35,645 nt of DNA from Paracoccaceae bacterium (GCA_030066905.1 JASJAR010000033.1:1-35645); one strand, 5' to 3'; positions 6,567 to 14,469 are shown, counted from the first letter of the stretch. Notes: generated by a model not told the origin, from the letters alone. Numbers and translations are program-made.

Positions 6567-7459
6567 AGGCCGAGCCTTTCGCGGGCGTAACCGGGCCCCC
6601 GGACGGTGGCGCCCATCGCCTCGACGATGCCGCGCGCCTTCTCCACGAGTTGAGCATTCGTCGCGTAGACGCCCTTCGAGAGATAGAGATTGTCTTCCAG
6701 CCCGACGCGGACATGGCCGCCCATCAGCACCGCGCCGGCGACCATCGGCATCTGCATCCGCCCGATTCCGAAGCACGACCAGAAGGCGCCTTCGGGCATC
6801 ATCGCCGCCAGCCTGGCCTGAATTGAGATGTCGAGCGGCATGCCCCAGGGGATGCCGCTGCAAAGCTGGATCATCGCCGGTGCGTCGATGTGCCCCTCCT
6901 CGATCATCCGGAGGACAAACCAGAGGTTGCCTGTGTCGAAGACTTCGAGCTCGGGTTTGACCCCGAGGTCGCGGACGATCTCGGCCCCGCGCCTCAGATA
7001 GGCCGGCGGCGAGGCATAGAGCCGGTTTTCGTTGCCGAAGTTCAGCGTGCCGCAATCGAGTGTCGTGATCTCGGGGGCGAACTCGCCCTCCTCGCAGAGC
7101 TCGATGACATGGCGCAGCCGGTCTTCCTGGGAGACAAAATCGGTGCCTTCGGCGAGGCCGCGCCCGACCCCGTCGTCATGCACCTCGATATAGCCGCCCA
7201 TGCCGGCGGTGAGATTGACGAGCGGGTCCACGTCGCTTTCGCGGATGAGCCGCACGACCTCGCGGTAAAGCCGGGTCTCGCCGGAATAGGCCCCCGTCTG
7301 AGGGTCCCGCACATGGATATGGACAATCGCCGCACCGGCGCGCGCAGCGTCGATGGCACTGGCGGCAATCTCTTCGGGTGTGACCGGGCAATGGGGGCTG
7401 CCGGTGACTTTGGCATCGTCCCCCGTGACGGCGCAGGTGATGATGACGTCGCGGTTCAT
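6563..7459 (-). CDS. cdhC: Dehydrocarnitine cleavage enzyme (BKACE, DUF849)
   Basis: A 298-residue beta-keto acid cleavage enzyme of the former DUF849 family. Members use zinc to condense acetyl-CoA with a beta-keto acid and release acetoacetate plus a new CoA ester. Zinc ligands are visible as His47 and His49 in AAIVHIHVRD and probably Glu255 in RVGLEDNLYL. With carnitine dehydrogenase and a thioesterase next door, the expected reaction is dehydrocarnitine plus acetyl-CoA to betainyl-CoA plus acetoacetate. It is the first gene of the operon, with an ATG at 7459 preceded by a purine-rich GGAATAAAG. Sequence alone cannot separate it from family members that cleave other beta-keto acids; the gene order makes the carnitine role the best reading. 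Confidence 0.88.
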   Translation of the reverse strand: MNRDVIITCAVTGDDAKVTGSPHCPVTPEEIAASAIDAARAGAAIVHIHVRDPQTGAYSGETRLYREVVRLIRESDVDPLVNLTAGMGGYIEVHDDGVGRGLAEGTDFVSQEDRLRHVIELCEEGEFAPEITTLDCGTLNFGNENRLYASPPAYLRRGAEIVRDLGVKPELEVFDTGNLWFVLRMIEEGHIDAPAMIQLCSGIPWGMPLDISIQARLAAMMPEGAFWSCFGIGRMQMPMVAGAVLMGGHVRVGLEDNLYLSKGVYATNAQLVEKARGIVEAMGATVRGPGYARERLGL

Positions 7460-7605
7460 CTTTATTCCGTATCGATTGTTATATAACCGCTGTTATAGAA
7501 AAAACGAAGCGGAAGCAACGGCCTTTCGCCCGGAGCGAAATCCGCTCTTTCTCACCGCCGGTCCTTGCGCTAAGCCGCTGCCGTTACCTTTTGGGAGCAA
7601 GTCTG
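7460..7605. promoter_or_regulatory. Divergent promoter region of cdhC and asd, with a candidate TetR operator
   Basis: A locally AT-rich spacer between cdhC (minus) and asd (plus). TATAAC-CGCT-GTTATA at 7482-7497 is a perfect inverted repeat with 6-base arms. It adjoins the palindrome GTTATATAAC (7478-7487), which could contain a -10 element for cdhC, so a repressor bound here would block the operon. The size and symmetry suit a TetR-family dimer. On the asd side a nested hairpin (AGCGGA 7508-7513 with TCCGCT 7541-7546, and TTTCGC with GCGAAA inside) may form in the leader. No match to a known riboswitch was recognised. Confidence 0.6.
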
Positions 7606-8628
7606 ATGGGCTACCGCGTCGTCGTCGTCGGCGCCACGGGCAACGTGGGCCGCGAAATGCTGAACATTCTGGCCGAGCGCCAGTTCCCGGTCGATGAGAT
7701 CGCGGCCCTGGCGTCGCGGAAATCGCTCGGCACGGAAGTGAGCTTCGGCGAGACGACCCTGAAGACGAAGGACCTCGCCACGTTCGACTTCTCGGGCTGG
7801 GACATCGCGCTTTTCGCCATCGGGGCCGACGCCACGAAGGAGTACGGGCCGAAGGCCGCCAAGGCCGGCTGCGTCGTGATCGACAATTCGTCGCTCTACC
7901 GCTACGAGCCCGACATTCCGCTGATCGTGCCTGAGGTAAACCCGCACGCCATCGAAGGCGTGCGGAACCGGGGCATCATCGCCAACCCCAATTGTTCGAC
8001 CGCGCAGATGGTGGTGGCCCTGAAGCCGCTCCACGACCGCGCGCGGATCAAGCGGGTCGTCGTGTCCACCTACCAGTCGGTCTCCGGGGCCGGCAAGGAC
8101 GGCATCGACGAGCTTTGGGACCAGACCAAGGGGCTTTACGTGCCCGGCCAGGAGGTCGACGCGGCGAAGTTCACCAAGCAGATCGCCTTCAACGTCATCC
8201 CCCATATCGACAAGTTCATGGAGGACGGGTCCACCAAGGAAGAGTGGAAGATGGTGGCCGAAACGAAGAAGATCATCGACCCCAAGATCCGGGTGACGGC
8301 GACCTGCGTGCGCGTGCCGGTCTTCGTCGGCCATTCCGAGGCGGTCAACGTCGAATTCGAGGAGTTCCTCGATGAGGACGAGGCGCGCGACATCCTGCGC
8401 CAGTCGCCCGGCATCCTCGTCGTCGACAAGCGCGAGGACGGCGGCTACGTCACCCCGGTCGAATGCGTCGGCGATTTCGCGACATTCGTCAGCCGCCTCC
8501 GGCAGGATTCGACCGTCGAGAACGGGCTCAATTTCTGGTGCGTGTCCGACAATCTCCGCAAAGGTGCCGCCCTCAACGCGGTGCAGATCGCGGAGCTTCT
8601 GGGCAACCGGGTCCTGCAACTCGCCTGA
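7606..8628 (+). CDS. asd: Aspartate-semialdehyde dehydrogenase
   Basis: A 340-residue enzyme that reduces aspartyl phosphate to aspartate semialdehyde with NADPH, the branch point to lysine/diaminopimelate, threonine and methionine. The N-terminal dinucleotide loop is VVGATGNVGREML. The catalytic cysteine is Cys130 in ANPNCSTAQM. The ATG at 7606 follows a good ribosome-binding site (GGGAG at 7593-7597, 8 nt upstream); an in-frame TTG at 7591 is less likely. The gene stands alone, with its own leader and an intrinsic terminator 5 bp after the stop, so it is probably monocistronic. It is a housekeeping gene and marks the end of the catabolic region. Confidence 0.97.
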   Translation: MGYRVVVVGATGNVGREMLNILAERQFPVDEIAALASRKSLGTEVSFGETTLKTKDLATFDFSGWDIALFAIGADATKEYGPKAAKAGCVVIDNSSLYRYEPDIPLIVPEVNPHAIEGVRNRGIIANPNCSTAQMVVALKPLHDRARIKRVVVSTYQSVSGAGKDGIDELWDQTKGLYVPGQEVDAAKFTKQIAFNVIPHIDKFMEDGSTKEEWKMVAETKKIIDPKIRVTATCVRVPVFVGHSEAVNVEFEEFLDEDEARDILRQSPGILVVDKREDGGYVTPVECVGDFATFVSRLRQDSTVENGLNFWCVSDNLRKGAALNAVQIAELLGNRVLQLA

Positions 8629-8633
8629 ACCTG

Positions 8634-8661
8634 CCGTCCCGGGGGCCGGGACGGCGGTTTT
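8634..8661 (+). terminator. Intrinsic terminator of asd
   Basis: A 7-bp perfect stem, CCGTCCC (8634-8640) and GGGACGG (8648-8654), with a GC-rich loop, is followed by CGGTTTT. It begins 5 bp after the asd stop. The T run touches the stop codon of the convergent gene on the minus strand. Confidence 0.8.
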
Positions 8662-9113
8662 CAGGCGGGGACGGGGACGGGTCTCAAGGCGGGCGGCGCA
8701 GGCGCCATCAGGCGCTGGGGGTCCGGCGGCCCGCCGGGCCCGAGCCGCTTGATGAGTTCGGCATAGCTGAACCCGAGCGCGCCCGATTTGCAGATTTCGT
8801 CGTCGCTCGGCCAGGCATGGACCATCAGCCCGTAGCCCTTGACCCGGAGCGCGAATCCCTCGGCAACGAGCGCGCGCTGGAGCCCGGCCCAGTCGGCTGC
8901 GCAGAACAGCAAGTCCTGGACCAGTTCCCGAAGCGCGGCCGTGTTCCGCGCGGCAGGCCGCGGCACCGGATCGGGACGGCGTTCGGTGCCGGCCTTCCGG
9001 GCCACGTAGTTTCGAAGATATTGCCCCGGTGTGGTCTCGGCCTCCTGCGCAAGCGCGCGGAGCGAGATCAGAAGATCCGGTGGCAGGCGGAGGACAACCC
9101 AATCGTCATGCAT
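8661..9113 (-). CDS. Protein of unknown function with RHH-like N-terminus
   Basis: A 150-residue protein I do not recognise. Residues 4-42 (WVVLRLPPDLLISLRALAQE and onward) have the strand-helix-helix pattern of a ribbon-helix-helix DNA-binding fold. Residues 65-126 form a second unit with conserved-looking tryptophan, glycine and aromatic positions (CAADWAGLQRALVAEGFALR, then KGYGLMVHAW, then CKSGALGFSYAELIKRLG). This loosely recalls C-terminal segments near relaxase or mobilisation proteins. The tail is rich in proline and alanine. The ATG at 9113 is the natural start. It lies 35 bp downstream of the sbtB-like gene on the same strand and could be the last gene of that operon or stand alone. 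A DNA-binding role is inferred only from the fold pattern. Confidence 0.6.
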   Translation of the reverse strand: MHDDWVVLRLPPDLLISLRALAQEAETTPGQYLRNYVARKAGTERRPDPVPRPAARNTAALRELVQDLLFCAADWAGLQRALVAEGFALRVKGYGLMVHAWPSDDEICKSGALGFSYAELIKRLGPGGPPDPQRLMAPAPPALRPVPVPA

Positions 9114-9148
9114 GGCCCCGACGTTAGGACCGCATGGTTAAGGCTTTG

Positions 9149-9460
9149 CTAAAACCGGTCGGCGCGCAGGACTTCGGCATCCGTAATGGAGACCACGCCG
9201 ATATGGGTCTCCACCACGGCGAAGGCCGCGTCGAGAAGCCCGTCGAGCCGGTCGGGGCGAATGAGGCAGACCACGGCCGCCATCCCGCCGGCCGGCGAGA
9301 CCTGCCCTTCCCTGGTCCAGGCCCCCGACTGGCCGGAGCCGCCGAACACCGGCAGGATCGTGTATCCCGTCACCCCCGCTTTCGTCAGCGCGTCGGTCAG
9401 CCGCCGCACCATGGGCCGTTCGATGATGATCTCGACCCGTTTCGCCTTGTGAGTCTCCAT
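9149..9460 (-). CDS. PII-like signalling protein, SbtB type
   Basis: A 103-residue PII-superfamily protein. The core beta-alpha-beta fold begins KRVEIIIERPMVRRLTDAL. A T-loop-like, glycine-rich region sits at about residues 38-58 (PVFGGSGQSGAWTREGQV), and the family-like end follows at VVETHIGVVSITDAEVL. In cyanobacteria SbtB binds adenine nucleotides, including cyclic AMP, and controls the bicarbonate transporter SbtA. Here the gene starts 4 bp after the permease stop, so the same partnership is likely. The ATG at 9460 follows GGGAGGAT with good spacing; an upstream in-frame ATG would overlap sbtA without a better site. Which ligand it binds cannot be read from sequence. Confidence 0.82.
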   Translation of the reverse strand: METHKAKRVEIIIERPMVRRLTDALTKAGVTGYTILPVFGGSGQSGAWTREGQVSPAGGMAAVVCLIRPDRLDGLLDAAFAVVETHIGVVSITDAEVLRADRF

Positions 9461-9464
9461 CGGC

Positions 9465-10439
9465 TTATCCTCCCGTGGCAAGCGTGGCCGCACTGAGATA
9501 GAGCGGTATCCCGAGGGTCAGGTTGAACGGAAAGGTCACCCCGAGCGACAGCGTGAGGTAGACCGAGGGGTTCGCCTCGGGCAACGCCACCCGCATCGCC
9601 GCCGGCACCGCAATGTAGCTTGCCGAGGCCGACAGCGTCATCAGGAGCATCACCCCGCCGGTGGAGAGCCCCAGCAGAAGCCCCGCCGCCAGCCCCATCG
9701 CCGCCCCGATGGGCGGCATGAGGCACCCGAAGGCCACCGCGCCGACCCCCAGCGCCCCGCGCGACTGTCTGAGGCCGCGTCCCGCCACAAGCCCCATGTC
9801 GAGCAGGAACAGGCAAAGCACCCCCTGGAACGGTGCGACGATGAAGCTCGAGATTTGCGCCAGCCCTTCCTCCCCGGTGATCCAGCCGATCACGAAGGAC
9901 CCGATCAGGAGCACGATGGAGCCGTTGAGGAGGATCTCGCGGACGAGCCCCGCATCCATCTCGGCCGCCTTTCCGGTCCGCGCCACGATCCAGAGGGCCG
10001 AAAGGATCGCCGGCGCCTCCATCACCGCGGCCACGGCAACCATATAGCCCTCCGAGGCGATGGCCTGGGATTGCAGCACCGAGGTCGCCGCGACGAAGGT
10101 GACGATGGAGATCGACCCGTAATGGCCCGCGACCGCGGCCGCGTCGATCGTGCTCAGCTTCGAGAGCACCCGCAACAGCCCGAACGCAACGAAGGGGACC
10201 GCGAAGGACAGCACTAGCCCTGCGGCAAGCGCGCCGATGAGCGTTCCGTCCAACCCATGGGCGGCCACGCCGGCCCCGCCTTTGAACCCAATCGCGAAGA
10301 GAAGATAAAGCGAGATCGCCTTCGCCGCCGCCTCCGGCACCGAGAGGTCCGACCGGGCGAGCGCCGCCGCGAGCCCCAGCGCGAACGACAGGATGATCGG
10401 CGAGATCAGGTTGCTCGCCGCCAGTTCGAAAAGCCCCAT
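9465..10439 (-). CDS. sbtA: SbtA-type sodium-dependent bicarbonate permease
   Basis: A 324-residue, strongly hydrophobic inner-membrane protein with about ten predicted membrane segments and internal pseudo-symmetry. It belongs to the SbtA (former DUF897) family. Recognisable parts are the N-terminal NLISPIILSFALGLAAAL, the repeat-like GFKGGAGVAAHG and the C-terminal LGVTFPFNLTLGIPLYL. Cyanobacterial SbtA takes up bicarbonate with sodium. Here it lies between a beta-carbonic anhydrase (37 bp upstream) and a PII-like SbtB-type gene (4 bp downstream), all on the minus strand. This supports an inorganic-carbon role. The organism shows no carbon-fixation gene in the window, so uptake may serve carboxylases or pH balance. 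Some SbtA-like proteins carry other anions. Confidence 0.83.
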   Translation of the reverse strand: MGLFELAASNLISPIILSFALGLAAALARSDLSVPEAAAKAISLYLLFAIGFKGGAGVAAHGLDGTLIGALAAGLVLSFAVPFVAFGLLRVLSKLSTIDAAAVAGHYGSISIVTFVAATSVLQSQAIASEGYMVAVAAVMEAPAILSALWIVARTGKAAEMDAGLVREILLNGSIVLLIGSFVIGWITGEEGLAQISSFIVAPFQGVLCLFLLDMGLVAGRGLRQSRGALGVGAVAFGCLMPPIGAAMGLAAGLLLGLSTGGVMLLMTLSASASYIAVPAAMRVALPEANPSVYLTLSLGVTFPFNLTLGIPLYLSAATLATGG

Positions 10440-10476
10440 GGAGGTCCCCTTGGCCCTGCGCGCCGCTTAGCCCGGA

Positions 10477-11124
10477 TCAGATCGCGGCGAAAGCCCTGTC
10501 GGCGGCGTCGTAGACTTCGAGCCCGCCATCGGCGAGGTCGGCCACCGCACCGTGGATCGACAGCCGCCCCTCGTTCATCGCCCGGTCGACGAACGGGAAG
10601 GTGATGAGGTTTTCCAGCGAGGTGATGACCGCGGCGCGCTCGAAGGCCTCGACCCGGGCCGGTTCGTCGCCATCGGGCAGGCCGGGATAGGCGGGGGCGA
10701 GAATGTCCATCCAGCGCCCGACATAGCTCTCCTCGCGCTCGAGCTCCGGGGCGCGGCCGGCGCACATCTCGTAACAGGCCTTCACCCCGCCGCAATTGGT
10801 GTGCCCGATGACGACGATATGGGCCACCCTGAGCCCTTCGACGGCATATTCCACCGCCGCCGAGGTGCCATGGTGTTCCCCGTCGGGCTCATGGGGCGGG
10901 ACGAGATTGGCGACGTTGCGGTGAATGAACGCCTCACCGAGATCGGCCCCGAAGATCGCGTTGAGATTGATCCGGCTGTCGCAGCAGCCGATGATCATCG
11001 CCCTGGGCCGCTGGCCCTCGTCGGCGAGCCGGGCATACCAGGCCTTGTTCTCTGCATAGGTCGTGGCTTTCCAGCCCTGGTAGCGCTGGACGAGATAGCT
11101 CGGTAGCGGCTTGACCCTGTGCAT
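10477..11124 (-). CDS. Beta-class carbonic anhydrase
   Basis: A 215-residue beta-carbonic anhydrase that interconverts carbon dioxide and bicarbonate in the cytoplasm. Zinc ligands are visible: Cys48 in IIGCCDSRI, His108 and Cys111 in IGHTNCGGVK. The Asp49-Arg51 dyad is intact, as are the HRNVANLVPP and SAAVEYAVEGL segments. The length is normal for the family. The ATG at 11124 follows a CGAGGG element, and 133 bp separate it from the divergent Hpt-like gene. Clustering with an SbtA-type permease and its PII-like partner suggests a joint bicarbonate supply unit. Confidence 0.95.
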   Translation of the reverse strand: MHRVKPLPSYLVQRYQGWKATTYAENKAWYARLADEGQRPRAMIIGCCDSRINLNAIFGADLGEAFIHRNVANLVPPHEPDGEHHGTSAAVEYAVEGLRVAHIVVIGHTNCGGVKACYEMCAGRAPELEREESYVGRWMDILAPAYPGLPDGDEPARVEAFERAAVITSLENLITFPFVDRAMNEGRLSIHGAVADLADGGLEVYDAADRAFAAI

Positions 11125-11257
11125 CCCTCGAACCCTTTTTTTCCTTTGTGTTTACGCGCGATTTATCCGGTTTTCGAGTGATTTTTGCCGCCCCGATAAG
11201 CGTTCGGCAAACCCCTTGGCGCCATAACGCCCGTTGCGCATCGAAACGGAGGAACCG

Positions 11258-11638
11258 GTGGCCGCCATCGCCAGACTTGTCCAGGCCGAACCTGTCGTCA
11301 TCGACCGGGATCGGTTGGCGATCCTCGTCCGCGACCTTGGCGAGGCGGGGGCGGAACGGGTGGTCGACCGGGCGCTCGAAGAGGTCTCGCGCCGCCTGCT
11401 GACCGTCGAGACGGGCTGGGCTGAGGGAGATTGCCGGCGGGTGTCCCGCGCGGCCCATTCGCTCATTGCGATCGCCGATCAGGTGGGAATGCATCTTCTG
11501 GCCCATGTCGCCTGCGACGTCGCCGCCCTGGCGAGGTCGGGCGACGGTCCCGCGCTCGCGGCGACGGTCGCCCGCCTTGAGCGGGTCGGCGAATGGTCGA
11601 TGCTGGCGATGTGGGGGGCCGAAGACATCCGGGTCTGA
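11258..11638 (+). CDS. Hpt-like phosphotransfer protein
   Basis: A 126-residue helical protein. The segment RRVSRAAHSLIAIADQVGM places His67 in the pattern of histidine phosphotransfer domains (AHxLKGxSxxxG-like), though the usual lysine after the leucine is not there. Such proteins shuttle phosphate between receiver domains. The GTG at 11258 is preferred because GGAGG lies 5 nt before it; a TTG eight codons upstream has no site. No histidine kinase or response regulator is in the window, so any partners are elsewhere. It diverges from the carbonic anhydrase gene and sits 59 bp before the M17 peptidase gene. It could also be a degenerate Hpt domain used only for protein binding. Confidence 0.62.
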   Translation: MAAIARLVQAEPVVIDRDRLAILVRDLGEAGAERVVDRALEEVSRRLLTVETGWAEGDCRRVSRAAHSLIAIADQVGMHLLAHVACDVAALARSGDGPALAATVARLERVGEWSMLAMWGAEDIRV

Positions 11639-11697
11639 CCGCTTGCCGCCGCGCGCCGGTCGGCTAGGGTCGGGCGGACGCCAGCCGGAGACGCCCC

Positions 11698-13086
11698 ATG
11701 CCCGCCCTCGCCTTTGCCCCCGCCGATGCCGACGCCCGCCCGCTCCATGCGGTTCCGGCCGAGACGGTCGAGGATTGGGTCGAAACCCTCGATCCGGCCC
11801 ACCGGGCCTTCGCGAAGGCGAGCGGCTTTAGGGGCAAATCGGGGCAGGTCGTGCTCCTGCCCGGAGCCGATGGGGAACCGGTGGCCGCTGCGGCCGGTCT
11901 CGGAACCGCGCGGCAGCGGCGGCGCGGCCGCTTCCTCCTCGCCGCGGCGCGCGCCAAACTCCCCGAAGGCGTGTGGCGTCTCGAGCCCGGCCTCGATGCG
12001 GCCGAGCTCACCGAAGCCGGCCTCGGCTGGCTGCTGGCGGGTTACCGCTATGCCCGCTACGCCAAAGCGAGCCCACCGAAGGCCGACCTCGCCGCGCCTG
12101 CGGGCATCGACGCGGCAAGGCTCGAAGCCATCGCCGCCGGCGAGGCGCTGACCCGCGACCTCATCAACACCCCGGCTTCCGACATGGGGCCCGACGAGCT
12201 TGAGAAGGCTGCTCGGGCGCTTGCGAAGGACCATGGTGCGCATCTGACGGCAATCCGTGGCGACGCGCTCGTCGACGAGAATTTCCCGATGATCCACACT
12301 GTCGGGCGCGCTTCGCCGCGCGAGCCCCGGCTCATCGACATGACCTGGGGCGAGACGGGCCCGGCGCTGACGCTTGTCGGCAAGGGTGTGTGTTTCGACA
12401 CCGGCGGGCTCAACCTCAAACCCGGCGCGTCCATGGGGCTGATGAAGAAGGACATGGGGGGTGCCGCCACCGTGCTCGGTCTGGCCGGTATGATCATGGC
12501 GACGAAAATGCCGATCCGCCTCAGGGTCCTGATCCCGGCGGTGGAAAACGCGGTCTCCGGCAATGCCTTCCGCCCGGGCGATATCCTGACCTCGCGCAAG
12601 GGCCTCACGGTCGAGGTCAACAACACCGACGCCGAGGGGCGGCTCGTTCTGGCGGACGCGCTCTCGCTGGCCTCCGACGAGGCGCCGGATCTCATCGTTT
12701 CGATGGCCACGCTCACCGGCGCCGCGCGCGTCGCGGTCGGAGCCGATCTCGCCCCCTATTTCACCGATGATGACGCGCTCGCCGCCGCCCTCGCCACCGC
12801 CGCGGCCGACGTCCGCGACCCGGTCTGGCGCCTGCCGTTCTGGGACCCCTACGATGCGCTCATCGAGCCGGGCATCGCCGATCTCGACAACGCCCCGGCC
12901 GGCGGCCTCGCCGGCGCCATCACCGCCGCTCTCTTTCTCCGCCGCTTCGTCGGCGAGACCGACCGCTATTGCCATTTCGACATCTACGGCTGGAACCCCG
13001 CCGCCGCCCCCGGTCGCCCCAAGGGCGGCGTCGGCATGGGGGCACGAGCGCTCTTCGAGGCGCTGCCGGAGCTTCTGGGGCTCTGA
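11698..13086 (+). CDS. M17-family leucyl aminopeptidase
   Basis: A 462-residue cytosolic two-metal aminopeptidase of the M17 family, which removes N-terminal residues from peptides. The N-terminal domain (about 1-150) is divergent, as usual. The catalytic domain shows the metal and catalytic lysine segment VGKGVCFDTGGLNLKP (Lys229, Asp234), the MKKDMGGAA motif, and the family signature NNTDAEGRLVLADAL around residues 309-323 (Asp311, Glu313). The ATG at 11698 follows GGAGA. The stop shares one base with the start of the NlpC/P60 gene (TGATG), so the two are co-translated. This pairing is common in related bacteria and suggests peptide recycling linked to the cell wall. Confidence 0.94.
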   Translation: MPALAFAPADADARPLHAVPAETVEDWVETLDPAHRAFAKASGFRGKSGQVVLLPGADGEPVAAAAGLGTARQRRRGRFLLAAARAKLPEGVWRLEPGLDAAELTEAGLGWLLAGYRYARYAKASPPKADLAAPAGIDAARLEAIAAGEALTRDLINTPASDMGPDELEKAARALAKDHGAHLTAIRGDALVDENFPMIHTVGRASPREPRLIDMTWGETGPALTLVGKGVCFDTGGLNLKPGASMGLMKKDMGGAATVLGLAGMIMATKMPIRLRVLIPAVENAVSGNAFRPGDILTSRKGLTVEVNNTDAEGRLVLADALSLASDEAPDLIVSMATLTGAARVAVGADLAPYFTDDDALAAALATAAADVRDPVWRLPFWDPYDALIEPGIADLDNAPAGGLAGAITAALFLRRFVGETDRYCHFDIYGWNPAAAPGRPKGGVGMGARALFEALPELLGL

Positions 13087-13973
13087 TGGACCCCCGCGAA
13101 ACGCCCTTCAACGGCCGGGTGGCCCATGTCTCGCTGAGGGGTAAGGTTGACGCTGCAGATTTCGTCGAGGGCGAGGTCCGCCGCGTCACCTATGGCGTAA
13201 CTGATTTGAGGGACGCGATACACGGCAATCGCCTCCGCCAATTGAACCACGGCGAGGCGTTCCGCGTCCTCGACGAAGCCAAGAACCACGCCTTCGGCAT
13301 CCGCGAGTGCGACGGCTATGTGGGTTGGGTCAGAAAAGCCTTCCTTTCGGCCGCAAACGCCGCTCCGACCCACAAGGTGATCGCGCAGCGGGCCCCCTTT
13401 CGGCGATCCACGAACGTCAAGGACACCGAGTTGCCTGCGGTGGAGATCCTGTCCTACGGCGCTTTGGTCGAAGCCCGCCAGCATCCCAATCCCACCCACC
13501 AGGAAGAGGCCGCCGCCGAAGGCTGGCTCATGTGCGTCGATCGCAGGGGAGAGATCCCCGAATCACGCTACGTTCGCCTCTCCCAAATCGCCCCTGTCGA
13601 ACAACAGATCGACGACCCGGCCGCGGTCGCCGAACTGTTCCTCCACACCCCCTATCTCTGGGGCGGCAACACCGCCTTCGGCATCGATTGCTCGGGCCTC
13701 GTCCAGGCGGCCCTTCTCGCCTGCGCCATTCCCTGCCCCGGCGACAGCGACCAGCAGGAGGCCCGGGTCGGTACCGCGCTCCGGCCGGACGCTCCGCTCC
13801 AGCGAAACGACCTCATCTTCTGGAGCGGCCATGTCGCCCTCGCGCTCGACGCCGAAAGGATCATCCACGCCAACGCCCATCACATGGCCGTGGCCATCGA
13901 ACCGCTCGCCGAGGCCACGGCGCGTATCGTCGCTCAGGGCGGTGGTCCGGTCACCTCCCGCCGCCGCCCCTGA
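13086..13973 (+). CDS. NlpC/P60-family peptidase with N-terminal SH3-like domains
   Basis: A 295-residue protein. Residues about 10-165 look like bacterial SH3-type repeats (HGEAFRVLDEAKNHAFGIRE, then GYVGWVRKAFL). The C-terminal NlpC/P60 domain carries the catalytic Cys202 in NTAFGIDCSGLVQ, His249 in WSGHVALALD and a third polar residue near HANAHH. These enzymes cut gamma-D-glutamyl-diamino acid bonds in murein peptides. There is no signal peptide, so a cytoplasmic role in recycling murein peptides, together with the upstream M17 peptidase, fits. The ATG at 13086 overlaps the upstream stop by one base; longer in-frame starts would run through that gene. Both lie in one operon. Confidence 0.92.
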   Translation: MDPRETPFNGRVAHVSLRGKVDAADFVEGEVRRVTYGVTDLRDAIHGNRLRQLNHGEAFRVLDEAKNHAFGIRECDGYVGWVRKAFLSAANAAPTHKVIAQRAPFRRSTNVKDTELPAVEILSYGALVEARQHPNPTHQEEAAAEGWLMCVDRRGEIPESRYVRLSQIAPVEQQIDDPAAVAELFLHTPYLWGGNTAFGIDCSGLVQAALLACAIPCPGDSDQQEARVGTALRPDAPLQRNDLIFWSGHVALALDAERIIHANAHHMAVAIEPLAEATARIVAQGGGPVTSRRRP

Positions 13974-14124
13974 CCGGTGCCGGTGGGTCGGGCCTCAGCC
14001 CGGCGCCGTTCCCGGCCGATGACGTTGCCGTGCGGCGCGAATACCTGACCGTTTTTGATGACATACGCCTGCCATACAGAAAGCAGACAGGTGGCAGACA
14101 CCCGAACCCCGGTCGCCCGAGCCC

Positions 14125-14469
14125 TCAATTCTCGACGGCGCGAATGAGCTTTTTGTCGAAGACCCGGAGCACCGTTTTCAACTCATGCCCGCGCTTGAGG
14201 ATCTGCCCGTCCATCCCGATGACTGAATACATACCCTGTTTCGCCCTCAGGCGCGGCCGCTTCTCGATCCGGTAGATCGGATGTTCCGCGGCGCGGCGGA
14301 AGATCGAAAACACGGCGACGTCGCTGAGAAACGACATCCCGTAGTCGCGCCATTCGCCGGCGGCCACCATGCGCCCGTAAACGGTCAGAATCACCCCCAG
14401 CTCGGTCCTGTCGAAGACCACCTGGTCGGGCAGCGGGGTCGGTTTCGGCGGGACCTGCTGGAACGTCAT
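14125..14469 (-). CDS. DUF2794 protein
   Basis: A 114-residue alphaproteobacterial protein of the DUF2794 family. The conserved core is visible: VVFDRTELGVILTVYGRMVA, then GEWRDYGMSFLSDVAVFSIF, PIYRIEKRPRL and ILKRGHELKTVL. The function is unknown. No membrane segment or signal peptide is seen. It is a single gene on the minus strand, with 151 bp of apparently empty sequence between its stop and the NlpC/P60 gene, and it diverges from cnoX across a hairpin-rich spacer. The ATG at 14469 gives the normal family length. Confidence 0.85.
   Translation of the reverse strand: MTFQQVPPKPTPLPDQVVFDRTELGVILTVYGRMVAAGEWRDYGMSFLSDVAVFSIFRRAAEHPIYRIEKRPRLRAKQGMYSVIGMDGQILKRGHELKTVLRVFDKKLIRAVEN

Noticed and set aside
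7508..7546. A riboswitch in the asd leader
   Set aside because: There is a nested hairpin, but no conserved core of the lysine or S-adenosylmethionine riboswitches was recognised. Recorded only as a possible leader hairpin.
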